Below are positions 1 to 6,367 of a DNA stretch of 9,762 nucleotides, piece after piece. Position numbers and translations under genes: made by a program. The notes under the pieces are model-generated. The model was given only the letters and a program-made list of their open reading frames with translations, did no database searches and was not told the origin of the DNA. The DNA lies in contig JAZRVE010000044.1 of assembly GCA_045598975.1 (NCBI GenBank), positions 1-9,762 of the forward strand. Direction: 5' to 3'. Positions within the stretch are counted from its first letter, which is position 1. Each line of letters opens with the position of its first letter. The stretch comes from UMGS882 sp045598975. Its GTDB lineage: Bacteria; Bacillota; Clostridia; Oscillospirales; CAG-382.

Positions 1-11
1 CAACTGCCGCA

Positions 12-55
12 GTGTCCCGCGATCAGGGGACACGCCCGCCTAAACGGCGGCGGGC
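12..55. repeat. Two adjacent GC-rich hairpins
   Basis: GTGTCCC (12-18) pairs with GGGACAC (27-33), and GCCCGCC (34-40) pairs with GGCGGGC (49-55). The two stems abut, each with an 8-base loop. No T-run follows on either strand, so they are not ordinary terminators. They may belong to a structured RNA or to the end of a feature beyond the left edge of the window. Confidence 0.45.
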
Positions 56-211
56 GCGTCGCAAAACCATGAGCGCGCGCCGCATACCTTTTTTGTTTGC
101 AGTAACTTTCCGCGCGTTGAATAGAGGTACAAAGTAGAATAGGGACGTATTTAACCAATATCTTCCCTTTCCGCAAATCGAGAATTTCCGGCAGTACGCC
201 GTCGTTTGCAC

Positions 212-243
212 AATAAAAACAAACCCGAGCCGCAGGGCTCGGG
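212..243 (-). terminator. Rho-independent terminator, leftward
   Basis: On the minus strand CCCGAGCC and GGCTCGGG (bases 243-236 and 231-224) form an 8-bp stem with a 4-base loop. TTTGTTTTTATTG follows directly. This is a classical intrinsic terminator. No leftward protein gene ends here, so it implies either a leftward transcript coming from the 244-607 region or read-through from the tRNA unit. Confidence 0.7.
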
Positions 244-285
244 GGTTCAACGTGCTTACAATGTTGATACTGCAATAACGGTTTG

Positions 286-410
286 CTCCGCCGCAAATCT
301 CCCGACGGAGCGCTCTGCGCGCAGTCGGCATTTGCGGCTCGGAGGTCTCGGAGGGAACCTCCGAGCGCACTTTTTTGCACTCCTTTTTTCTTGCGAGAGA
401 AAAAAGGAGT
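286..410. repeat. Block of three consecutive inverted repeats
   Basis: There are three hairpins in a row. First, CTCCG + CCGCAAAT (286-298) pairs with ATTTGCGG + CGGAG (330-344), with a 2-base bulge and an inner CCGAC/GTCGG stem (302-306 with 324-328). Second, CTCGGAGG (348-355) pairs with CCTCCGAG (359-366) around GAA, followed after four bases by six T. Third, ACTCCTTTTTTCT (379-391) pairs perfectly with AGAAAAAAGGAGT (398-410) around a 6-base loop. The first and second stems share sequence and could compete. This fits a palindromic intergenic repeat (MITE- or REP-like) or a structured RNA with a rightward terminator, but I cannot tell which. Confidence 0.55.
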
Positions 411-607
411 TTCTTTTCTTCGTCTGCACGAAAAAAGTTGAGCATTTCCACCAAAAAAAATCAACGGCGGGCGTGAATGAAGCGGTAGCGGCAATATTAA
501 AAATCAGCAGTGTATTTCATGGGAACGTAGGTGATGCGCGGACGGTATAACTTGAAGTCGCGAAACCGGATCTGACTGCAATAGGTGCCGAGCCCCAAAC
601 GGTTGAT

Positions 608-633
608 AAAAAAAGGCCGCACAGTCGTGCGGC
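608..633 (-). terminator. Terminator of the tRNA-Gly unit
   Basis: On the minus strand GCCGCAC (633-627) and GTGCGGC (622-616) form a 7-bp stem, extendable by one pair, with a 4-base loop, followed by a run of seven T (614-608) after one C. It lies about 10 bases past the 3' CCA of the tRNA and ends that single-gene transcript. The other strand also has a short T-run, so it may be weakly bidirectional. Confidence 0.85.
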
Positions 634-643
634 TTTCTGCTTT

Positions 644-717
644 TGGAGCGGATAACGGGAATCGGACCCGCCTCATCAGCTTGGGAAGCTGAGGTTCTAC
701 CAATGAACTATATCCGC
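644..717 (-). tRNA. tRNA-Gly (anticodon CCC), CCA encoded
   Basis: This is a 74-nt cloverleaf on the minus strand. The acceptor stem is GCGGATA/TATCCGC, the D arm is GTTC-ATTGGTA-GAAC, the anticodon arm is TCAGC-TTCCCAA-GCTGA, and the T arm is GCGGG-TCCGATT-CCCGT, followed by discriminator T and an encoded CCA. The anticodon CCC (plus-strand 683-685) reads GGG glycine codons. Two details differ from the usual bacterial tRNA-Gly: the T loop begins TCC rather than TTC, so the base at position 55 is C, and the first T-stem pair is G-U. The D loop keeps GG, and all stems are otherwise intact, so it is probably functional. It is transcribed alone, with its own promoter and terminator. Confidence 0.96.
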
Positions 718-732
718 AGAACTGACAGTATC

Positions 733-760
733 ATTATACCATATCTCCCGGAAAAATCAA
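733..760 (-). promoter_or_regulatory. Promoter of tRNA-Gly
   Basis: On the minus strand a -35 element TTGATT (760-755) and a perfect -10 TATAAT (738-733) are separated by 16 bases. The predicted start lies about 8-10 bases upstream of the tRNA 5' end at 717, a leader length typical of tRNA genes. Confidence 0.8.
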
Positions 761-770
761 GAGCAAAAGC

Positions 771-803
771 AAAAAAAGCCGCAGGAAATTTTCCGCGGCT
801 TTT
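771..803 (-). terminator. Terminator of the feo operon
   Basis: On the minus strand AGCCGC (800-795) pairs with GCGGCT (782-777), with an extended inner GGAAA/TTTCC stem. A run of T follows (777-771). It begins about 10 bases past the stop codon of the small Cys-rich protein gene. T residues also flank the other side, so it can probably work in both directions. It lies just upstream of the tRNA promoter and insulates it. Confidence 0.85.
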
Positions 804-810
804 GCCCTCT

Positions 811-960
811 CTATTTTTGCGTGTGTGACCGACAGGAGGCGCAGTCTCCCGAACAGCCCGCACAGCGGGGGAAACGGTCTCTCCGCCGCCATAAGAACAC
901 AAGATCGGCGATGAGGGCGACGACGAGAACGGCGAGGACGATCAGACTTGCCGTGTTCAT
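811..960 (-). CDS. FeoB-associated Cys-rich membrane protein, 49 aa
   Basis: This small protein is encoded directly behind feoB: its ATG (960-958) lies one base after the feoB TGA, so the two are translationally coupled. A GGGGGTGATG stretch within the end of feoB can serve as ribosome binding site. Residues 4-24 form one membrane helix (SLIVLAVLVVALIADLVFLW). A basic stretch RRRDRFPR follows, then a CxxCxxxCxxC cluster (C33, C36, C40, C43) and a short polar tail. This is the architecture of the FeoB-associated Cys-rich membrane protein family, found next to feoB in Gram-positive and related bacteria. Its role is not settled; it is thought to assist FeoB, possibly in the place FeoC takes in enterobacteria, and the four cysteines could bind metal. 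The topology is inferred from sequence only. Confidence 0.9.
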   Translation of the reverse strand: MNTASLIVLAVLVVALIADLVFLWRRRDRFPRCAGCSGDCASCRSHTQK

Positions 961-961
961 G

Positions 962-3334
962 TCACATCACCCCCGAAAGCAACAGGATGCCGTGGATGAT
1001 AAAGGCGCATACCCACGCCACGGCACATTGGAAGAAGACGATGCCGATCGCCCATTTCCCGCCGAGCTCACGCCGGATGGCGGCGATGGCGGCAACGCAG
1101 GGCGTGTACAGCAGGCAGAAAACGAGTAAGGAGCCCGCCGAAAGGGCGGTCAATACACCGGACGCGGCAAAATGTCCGGCGTCGCCGACAAGAACGGATA
1201 AGGTGGAGACCACGCTCTCTTTCGCCATAAATCCGGCGATGAGGGCGGTGACGACACGCCAGTCGCCGAAGCCGAGGGGAGAAAAGACAGGCGCGATAAC
1301 GCCGGAAATGGCGGCGAGGATGCTGAAACGCGAATCGGTGACCGGGTTGAGACCGAAGTCAAAGGACTGTAAGAACCATACGATGATGGAGGCAAGAAAG
1401 ATGACGGTAAACGCGCGCTGTAAAAAGTCCTTCGCCTTGTCCCATAATAACCGCAGTACGTTTTTGAGCCCCGGCAGACGGTAGTTGGGCAGTTCCATAA
1501 CGAACGGCACGGCTTCGCCGCGGAAGACGGTGGCTTTGGCGATAAGCGCCGTCACGATCCCCGTGAGGATGCCGAGAAAGTATAAGCCGACCATGATGAG
1601 CCCGCTGTATGCCGGAAAGAACGCACGGGCGAAAAAGCCGTAAACGGGGAGCTTTGCCGTGCAGGACATGAAGGGCGTGAGGAGGATGGTCATTTTGCGG
1701 TCGCGGGCGGAGGGAAGCGTGCGGCTTGCCATGACGCCCGGCACGGTACAGCCGAAGCCGATGAGCATCGGCACGATGCTTCGCCCGGAAAGACCGATCT
1801 TGCGCAGTAATTTGTCCGTTACGAAGGCAACGCGGGCCATGTAACCGCTGTCCTCCAATAAAGAGAGAAAGAGGAACAGTACCACGATGACGGGCACAAA
1901 GCTGACGACACTGCCGACGCCGCCGAAAACGCCGTCGATGATGAGCGAATGCAGGGAAGCGTTGACGGCGGAAGCCGACAGCGCCGCATCGGCAAGGGCG
2001 GTGAGCGAATCAATGCCGGACTGCAAAAGATTTTGCAGATAAGCGCCGATGACGTTGAAGGTGAGATAGAAAACCGATCCCATAATGAGGATGAAGGCGG
2101 GGATGGCGGTAAACTTGCCGGTAAGGATGCGGTCGATGCGGCGGGAGCGGATGTGTTCGCGGCTTTCCTTCGGCTTGACGACGGTTTTCCGGCAGAGCTT
2201 TTCAATAAAGGAAAAACGCATGTCGGCGATGGCGGCGGCGCGGTCGAGTCCGCTTTCCTCCTCCATCTGGCAGATGATGTGTTCGATCATCTCCGCTTCG
2301 TTGCGCGTAAGGGAAAGCGCCTCCGCGATGCGTTCGTCGCCCTCGGCAAGCTTGCTTGCCGCAAAGCGGACGGGGATGCCGGCGTCCCTTGCGTGGTCTT
2401 CGATGAGGTGCATGATGCCGTGCAGACAGCGGTGCACGGCGCCGCCGCGGTCGTTTTTGTCGCAGAAATCCGTTCTGCCGGGGCGCTCGCCGTATTTGGC
2501 GACGTGTAAGGCGTGGCGGATAAGCTCGTCGACGCCCTCGTTCTTGGCGGCGGAAATGGGGACAACGGGCACGCCGAGCATTTCTTCCATTTCGTTGATG
2601 TATACGGTGCCGCCGTTGCCGCGTACCTCGTCCATCATGTTGAGAGCGACGACGACGGGGATGTCGAGTTCCATGAGCTGCATGGTGAGATAGAGATTGC
2701 GTTCGATGTTGGTGGCGTCGACGATATTGATGATGCCGGTCGGCTTTTCATCGAGAATAAACTGCCGGGAGACGATCTCCTCGCTCGTGTAGGGAGAGAG
2801 GGAATAGATGCCGGGCAGGTCGGTGACGGAGGTATCGGCGTGGTCGCGGATGTTTCCGCTTTTGCGGTCGACCGTAACGCCGGGAAAGTTGCCGACGTGC
2901 TGGTTGGAGCCGGTGAGAACGTTGAATAAGGTGGTCTTGCCGCAGTTCTGGTTGCCTGCAAGAGCAAAGGTGAGAGGTGTCCCCTTGGGGAGCGGATTCT
3001 CGTCCGCCTTGACGTGATATTTGCCGGGTTCGCCGAGACCGGGGTGTTTGACGGGAAGCGGACGTTTTTGGGGGGAGGAAGAAGCCGTTTTGTCCTGTCC
3101 CGCGGACGGCGCGATCGGAGAGATCTGTATGTTTTCCGCGTCGGCAAGTCGCAGTGTCAGCTCATACCCGTGGATTTCAAGCTCCATCGGGTCGCCCATG
3201 GGGGCGTATTTGGTGAGCGTCACGGCGGCGCCGGGGATCATGCCCATGTCGAGAAAATGCTGGCGCAGAGCCCCTTCTCCGCCTACATTCGTGATGACGG
3301 CGGAATGCCCGACCGACAGTTCTTTTAACGTCAT
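962..3334 (-). CDS. feoB: FeoA-FeoB fusion, ferrous iron transporter
   Basis: This is a 790-residue inner-membrane Fe(II) importer with FeoA fused in front of FeoB. Residues 1-73 are the SH3-like FeoA domain. Residues 74-120 are a polar Pro/Lys/Ser linker. The G domain follows, with G1 GNQNCGKT (127-134), G2 threonine in GVTVD (152-156), G3 DLPG (172-175), G4 NMMD (232-235) and G5 SAAKNEG (261-267). A helical GDI-like region runs to about 390, then the multi-helix membrane domain with GFGCTVPG (526-533), TPFMSC (553-558) and cysteines at 740, 746, 770 and 776. Length matches FeoB (about 700) plus FeoA (about 75). The start is well supported by AAGGAGGT (3348-3341), 6 bases upstream. A consensus promoter and an operator-like palindrome precede it, and the Cys-rich partner gene follows. 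Iron-responsive repression is inferred. FeoA-FeoB fusions are known in other bacteria but are less common than separate genes. Confidence 0.96.
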   Translation of the reverse strand: MTLKELSVGHSAVITNVGGEGALRQHFLDMGMIPGAAVTLTKYAPMGDPMELEIHGYELTLRLADAENIQISPIAPSAGQDKTASSSPQKRPLPVKHPGLGEPGKYHVKADENPLPKGTPLTFALAGNQNCGKTTLFNVLTGSNQHVGNFPGVTVDRKSGNIRDHADTSVTDLPGIYSLSPYTSEEIVSRQFILDEKPTGIINIVDATNIERNLYLTMQLMELDIPVVVALNMMDEVRGNGGTVYINEMEEMLGVPVVPISAAKNEGVDELIRHALHVAKYGERPGRTDFCDKNDRGGAVHRCLHGIMHLIEDHARDAGIPVRFAASKLAEGDERIAEALSLTRNEAEMIEHIICQMEEESGLDRAAAIADMRFSFIEKLCRKTVVKPKESREHIRSRRIDRILTGKFTAIPAFILIMGSVFYLTFNVIGAYLQNLLQSGIDSLTALADAALSASAVNASLHSLIIDGVFGGVGSVVSFVPVIVVLFLFLSLLEDSGYMARVAFVTDKLLRKIGLSGRSIVPMLIGFGCTVPGVMASRTLPSARDRKMTILLTPFMSCTAKLPVYGFFARAFFPAYSGLIMVGLYFLGILTGIVTALIAKATVFRGEAVPFVMELPNYRLPGLKNVLRLLWDKAKDFLQRAFTVIFLASIIVWFLQSFDFGLNPVTDSRFSILAAISGVIAPVFSPLGFGDWRVVTALIAGFMAKESVVSTLSVLVGDAGHFAASGVLTALSAGSLLVFCLLYTPCVAAIAAIRRELGGKWAIGIVFFQCAVAWVCAFIIHGILLLSGVM

Positions 3335-3356
3335 ACGGAAACCTCCTTGCGATACC

Positions 3357-3374
3357 GGTTAGCCTCAACTAACC
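3357..3374. promoter_or_regulatory. Palindromic operator-like site at the feo start
   Basis: On the minus strand this reads GGTTAGTTGAGGCTAACC, two perfect 6-base arms around 6 bases. It covers the predicted transcription start of the feo operon, just downstream of the -10, where a bound repressor would block RNA polymerase. The half-sites GGTTAG and CTAACC resemble the arms of DtxR/IdeR iron boxes, but the spacing is wider than in the classic box. I infer an iron- or manganese-sensing DtxR-family repressor. A Fur site is less likely, as the GATAATGATAATCATTATC pattern is absent. Confidence 0.6.
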
Positions 3375-3380
3375 ACGGAT

Positions 3381-3409
3381 ATTGTACAACAGACGCGGAT
3401 GTTTGTCAA
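3381..3409 (-). promoter_or_regulatory. Promoter of the feo operon
   Basis: On the minus strand a perfect -35 TTGACA (3409-3404), a 17-base spacer and a -10 TACAAT (3386-3381), one base off consensus. The predicted start is near 3374, giving a leader of about 40 bases that contains the palindrome and the ribosome binding site. Such a strong promoter fits a gene kept silent by a repressor when iron is sufficient. Confidence 0.85.
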
Positions 3410-3487
3410 GTGGTTTTCCTCAAAAAAGAAAAACAAATTTTGCCGTTCTTTTTCCCCGTCTTTGTGAAAAGTGCCGGGAAAATCCTG

Positions 3488-3516
3488 TTGACATAATCGG
3501 GAAGATGCGATATAAT
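3488..3516 (+). promoter_or_regulatory. Promoter of the glycolipid operon
   Basis: A perfect -35 TTGACA (3488-3493), a 17-base spacer and a perfect -10 TATAAT (3511-3516). The predicted start near 3523 is almost on top of the ATG at 3525, which argues for the later ATG at 3549 as the real start of the first gene. The promoter is back to back with the feo promoter, about 80 bases apart, and shows no obvious operator palindrome. Confidence 0.88.
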
Positions 3517-3548
3517 GAGAGATAATGATGGGAGTTGTGATTACATAT

Positions 3549-4073
3549 ATGAGAGATTTTCTCCGGTGCGCCGTCTTTCTGGCGGTAATGGGTGTGGTCG
3601 GATTTGTCGCGGGACGGTTTTTGCCGACGGCGTTGCTTCGCTGGGATCGGTTTCCGTATAAAGAATACTCCTTTGAAAAGAGCGGCGCTTTTTATGAAAA
3701 ATTCGGCGTGAGACAATGGAAAACGCACGTGCCGGATATGAGCAGGCTCCTGCCGCGGTTCGTGCCGGTAAAAAGGCTGGGTGTGCCGTCCGACGAAGCG
3801 CTTGTCACGCTCATCAACGAGACGTGCATCGCGGAGATCGTGCACTGGTTTCTGTTTGCGGGCGGCTTTATGTGCGTGCTCATCTGGGAGGGCACGGGCG
3901 GCTGGCTTGTCACCATCGTCTATAATCTGTTCGGCAATCTGCCGTTCATCATCATTCAGCGCTATAACCGGCCGCGCCTGATCCGGACGCTGAATCACAG
4001 CAGGGCGCTCGCCCTGCAAAGGGATGCAAAAGAGGAGATTACGGCATATGCGGACACTCATCTTAACGTGTAA
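3549..4073 (+). CDS. CrtO-like acyltransferase family membrane protein
   Basis: This 174-residue protein resembles the glycosyl-4,4'-diaponeurosporenoate acyltransferase (CrtO) family, whose staphylococcal member adds a fatty acyl chain to a glycosylated carotenoid. An N-terminal membrane helix (about residues 4-24) is followed by FYEKFGVRQWKTHVPD, then NETCxAExxHW (about 90-100), a hydrophobic segment, and the QRYNRPR motif (137-143), all hallmarks of the family. I chose the ATG at 3549 because the promoter places the transcript start near 3523. An in-frame ATG at 3525 would add 8 residues and make the mRNA leaderless. GGGAG at 3530-3534 is a rather distant ribosome binding site. There are no carotenoid genes nearby, and the next gene is a lipid glycosyltransferase, so the acceptor here is probably a glycolipid; that is inference. 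The end overlaps the next gene by 26 bases. Confidence 0.85.
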   Translation: MRDFLRCAVFLAVMGVVGFVAGRFLPTALLRWDRFPYKEYSFEKSGAFYEKFGVRQWKTHVPDMSRLLPRFVPVKRLGVPSDEALVTLINETCIAEIVHWFLFAGGFMCVLIWEGTGGWLVTIVYNLFGNLPFIIIQRYNRPRLIRTLNHSRALALQRDAKEEITAYADTHLNV

Positions 4074-5169
4074 CACCGGCATGGGGCATAACGCCTGCGC
4101 GCAGGCGATCAAGGAAGTGTACGACGAAAAGGGAGAGGTCTGCCTGATCCAGGATGCGCTGGGGTTTATTTCCCGGCGTGCATCGAAACTCGTTTCGACG
4201 GCTCACGTGATGTTTTACCGGTATTTTCCCAGGAGCTACGGCAAGGGCTATGCGCGTTCCGAAAAAAATCCGGAAATGTTCAATGAAAATTCGCTGAATT
4301 ATCATATGCTCGCCATCGGCGCCGACCGCCTGTACGCCTTTCTGTGCGACGGGCAGTTCGACAGCGTCATTTCCACACACGTTTTTGCCTCTCTTATGTT
4401 CAGCGAGGTGCAGAAGCGGTATCCGCTGTCGGTGAGATGCGGCTTTGTGGCGACGGATTACACGTGCAGTCCCGGAGTAAAGGATATCCTGGCGGATTTC
4501 TGCTTTCTGCCGCACGAAGACCTTGACGCGGACTTCGCAAGTCCCGCGTTTCCGGCGGAAAAACGGATCGCCTGCGGCATCCCGATCCGGAAAATGTTTT
4601 ACGAAAGAACGCCGAAGGAGCAGGCGAAAAAGGCGTGCGGCATCGATCCCGGACGCAAGCACCTGCTTGTCATGTGCGGCAGTATGGGGTGCGGGCATTT
4701 GCTTTCGCTCACCGTGCGGCTTGCCGAAAAGCTGAAAGACACGGCGGATATTTCGGTGGTGTGCGGCACCAATGAAAAGTTGTACGAAGCGCTGACGGAA
4801 GCGGAGGAAAAAACGAAAAACGTGCATATTCTGGGATACGTGAAAAACGTTTCGCAGCTTATGGACAGCGCCGACGTGTTTCTGACGAAGCCGGGCGGCA
4901 TCAGCGTAACGGAAGCGGCACGGAAAGAGCTGCCGATGGTGCTGATCGACGCGGTGGCAGGCTGTGAGGAGTATAACCGGCGGTTTTTTACGGAAAGAGG
5001 CATGGCGGTCACGGCGACGGGAACGGAAGCGTTGGCGAAGACGTGCGAGTCCCTGCTTGCGGATGATACAGAGCGAAACGCCATGGCGGAGCGGATGCGG
5101 CAGTTCGGACAAAAGCGGGCATCCGCCGCCGAGCAGATCTTTGACCGGATGCGCGGCGACAGCCTGTGA
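4048..5169 (+). CDS. MGDG-synthase/UgtP-like glycosyltransferase
   Basis: This 373-residue GT-B enzyme (GT28 family) probably transfers a hexose from a nucleotide sugar to a membrane lipid such as diacylglycerol, at the cytoplasmic face. Residues 1-170 are the MGDG-synthase-type acceptor domain: ILTCNTGMGHNA with the GxGH turn (11-14), STH (109-111) and TDYTCSPG (136-143), where the family often has TDF..H. Residues 175-373 are the donor domain, with GIPI (178-181), a glycine-rich CGSMGCG loop (210-216) and the signature KPGGISVTEA (281-290), followed by EEYN (307-310) at the sugar-binding end. The ATG at 4048 is preferred over 4024: AGAGGAG (4031-4037) lies 10 bases upstream and the protein then begins right at the first beta strand. 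It overlaps the upstream gene and is followed after 13 bases by the PAP2 gene. The exact sugar and acceptor cannot be read from sequence. Confidence 0.92.
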   Translation: MRTLILTCNTGMGHNACAQAIKEVYDEKGEVCLIQDALGFISRRASKLVSTAHVMFYRYFPRSYGKGYARSEKNPEMFNENSLNYHMLAIGADRLYAFLCDGQFDSVISTHVFASLMFSEVQKRYPLSVRCGFVATDYTCSPGVKDILADFCFLPHEDLDADFASPAFPAEKRIACGIPIRKMFYERTPKEQAKKACGIDPGRKHLLVMCGSMGCGHLLSLTVRLAEKLKDTADISVVCGTNEKLYEALTEAEEKTKNVHILGYVKNVSQLMDSADVFLTKPGGISVTEAARKELPMVLIDAVAGCEEYNRRFFTERGMAVTATGTEALAKTCESLLADDTERNAMAERMRQFGQKRASAAEQIFDRMRGDSL

Positions 5170-5182
5170 GAGAGGAAAAAAT

Positions 5183-5899
5183 ATGCGGATTCAAAAACCG
5201 GTCGTGGATTACCGGAAACTTACGAAACATAATATCATGACGCCGCCCTATCGGCACGTGTTGTGGCTGATAGTCTGGCCGATCTCCCTACTTGTGTTCG
5301 GCTTGCTTGAACGGGGCGTGTCGATGGATCACTATACCCCCATCCACTGCGCGCTGGACGATGTCATCCCGTTCTGCGAATGGTTCGTCATTCCGTATAT
5401 GCTGTGGTTTTTCTATATGTTTGCCATAGTGGTGTATACTTTCTTTTATGACGTAGACCGTTTTGTGTGGATCATGAAATTCATTGCCGTTACCTATACG
5501 GTGACGTATGTGATCTATATCCTGTTTCCCACCTGTCAACAGCTTCGCCCCGCCGTGTTTGAGCGGGATAACGTACTTACACACTTTGTCGCGCTGTTTT
5601 ATACCTTTGATACCAATACCAACGTCTGCCCGTCCATCCACGTTTTAGGCACGCTTGCCGTGTTCGGGGGCGCCTACCGGGCAAAGGGGCTGACGTCCGC
5701 CGGTATCCGTATCCTTTCGGGGATCATCGCGCTTTCCATCTGCCTTTCGACGGTGTTTATGAAGCAGCACTCGGTCATCGACGTGTTTGCGGCATTGCCG
5801 ATCACGCTTTTCGCGGTCCTTGTCTGTCGTGTGGGAAGCCGGAAAAAAGAAGACCGGACACCCGCACCGGCGCAGGAAGAGGACATGATGAAAGTATGA
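5183..5899 (+). CDS. PAP2-superfamily membrane enzyme
   Basis: This 238-residue membrane protein has about six predicted helices (roughly 25-45, 66-88, 96-116, 130-142, 155-195 and 198-216). Three PAP2 signature blocks are present: PTCQQLRP (116-123), CPSIHV (149-154) and STVFMKQHSVID (189-200). The expected catalytic residues are H153, H196 and D200. The layout resembles the inositolphosphotransferase/Aur1-like branch as well as plain phosphatidate phosphatases. It may supply diacylglycerol for the upstream glycosyltransferase, recycle undecaprenyl pyrophosphate, or transfer a phosphorylated head group to a lipid. The operon favours a lipid role. The start ATG at 5183 has AGAGG 7 bases upstream; a longer open frame from 4964 lies inside the glycosyltransferase gene and is not coding. 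The stop overlaps the next start as ATGA. Confidence 0.9.
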   Translation: MRIQKPVVDYRKLTKHNIMTPPYRHVLWLIVWPISLLVFGLLERGVSMDHYTPIHCALDDVIPFCEWFVIPYMLWFFYMFAIVVYTFFYDVDRFVWIMKFIAVTYTVTYVIYILFPTCQQLRPAVFERDNVLTHFVALFYTFDTNTNVCPSIHVLGTLAVFGGAYRAKGLTSAGIRILSGIIALSICLSTVFMKQHSVIDVFAALPITLFAVLVCRVGSRKKEDRTPAPAQEEDMMKV

Positions 5900-6318
5900 C
5901 GAAAGACGGAAAAATATGCCGGACGGAAGTGGTGGCGGCGCTCATCACCGAAGGAGAACGGTTTTTGATCGGTAAGCGCCCGGCGCATAAGGCGCGGGGG
6001 CTGCTGTGGGAATTTGTCGGCGGGAAAGTGGAAAAAGGCGAAACGGGTGAGCAGGCGCTCGTGCGGGAATGCCGCGAGGAACTGGCGGTGGAGATCGCCG
6101 TTGATGAAACATACACGGAGGTCGTCCACGAGTATCCCGATCTCACGGTGCATCTGACGCTGTATAAAGCGCATATCCGTGCCGGGGAGCCGCAGAGATC
6201 AGAGCATGCCGATCTTGCCTGGATCACGCCGCCGCAGATAGACGATTACGAGTTCTGCCCGGCCGATGAGGAAATCTTAAAGAAAATCAAACAGGACGCC
6301 GCTTGGGGCATCCTGTAA
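5896..6318 (+). CDS. MutT-like Nudix hydrolase
   Basis: This 140-residue Nudix enzyme hydrolyses a nucleoside diphosphate linked to another group; the MutT-like form suggests an oxidised dNTP or CTP-type substrate. The Nudix box runs from G43 to V65: G-x5-E49-x7-R57-E58-C-R-E61-E62-L-A-V. The metal-binding glutamates are all present; the usual glycine near the end is alanine (A64). LLWEFVGGK just before the box matches the MutT/NudG group. Its ATG overlaps the PAP2 stop by four bases, so it is translated in the same operon, with GAGG 13 bases upstream as a weak ribosome binding site. Why a Nudix enzyme travels with lipid genes is unclear: it may be simple hitch-hiking or clean-up of a nucleotide by-product. 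A bidirectional terminator follows 14 bases after the stop. Confidence 0.93.
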   Translation: MTKDGKICRTEVVAALITEGERFLIGKRPAHKARGLLWEFVGGKVEKGETGEQALVRECREELAVEIAVDETYTEVVHEYPDLTVHLTLYKAHIRAGEPQRSEHADLAWITPPQIDDYEFCPADEEILKKIKQDAAWGIL

Positions 6319-6331
6319 AAAGAAACAAAAA

Positions 6332-6364
6332 GAAAAGCGATAAGATAAGCTCTTATCGCTTTTT
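6332..6364. terminator. Shared bidirectional terminator
   Basis: AGCGATAAGA (6336-6345) pairs with TCTTATCGCT (6351-6360) around a 5-base loop. The stem extends by three A-T pairs outward. T-runs follow on both strands (CTTTTTG rightward; CTTTTCTTTTTG leftward). It ends both the lipid operon and the convergent pilus operon, whose stop codon is at 6368-6370, only 3 bases away. Confidence 0.9.
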
Positions 6365-6367
6365 GTT

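Larger units (their letters stand above)
1..607. other. Hairpin-rich region without a convincing gene
   Basis: I see no protein here that I would defend. Long open frames exist on both strands, but they run through inverted repeats and show no recognisable domain or ribosome binding site. The stretch contains two adjacent hairpins at 12-55, a leftward terminator at 212-243, and a block of three hairpins at 286-410. The part from 411 to 607 starts AT-rich and becomes mixed, with no clear structure. A leftward frame entering from the tRNA ends at 497 with a basic, aromatic tail (YRPRITYVPMKYTADF), which could be the end of a lost gene or chance. The region may be an intergenic repeat element or may encode a structured RNA. 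Confidence 0.5.

Noticed and set aside
286..410. CRISPR array
   Set aside because: The repeats are inverted and different from each other, with no regular direct repeat and spacer pattern and no cas genes.
23..454. Leftward 143-residue frame through the hairpin region
   Set aside because: It reads through inverted repeats, a terminator and low-complexity Lys/Arg runs, with no domain or ribosome binding site. Its length comes from palindromic GC-rich sequence.
206..550. Rightward 114-residue frame in the same region
   Set aside because: It is the mirror of the leftward frame across the same palindromes and begins inside the terminator; there is no protein-like pattern.
1949..2693. Long rightward frames opposite feoB (up to 202 residues)
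   Set aside because: FeoB is unmistakable on the other strand; high GC in its codons creates open antisense frames.
3357..3374. Fur box in front of feo
   Set aside because: The palindrome does not resemble the GATAATGATAATCATTATC pattern; DtxR-like half-sites fit better.
4063..5112. 349-residue leftward frame opposite the glycosyltransferase gene
   Set aside because: The rightward frame has all the GT28 motifs and a ribosome binding site; this one is an antisense shadow rich in Arg and His.
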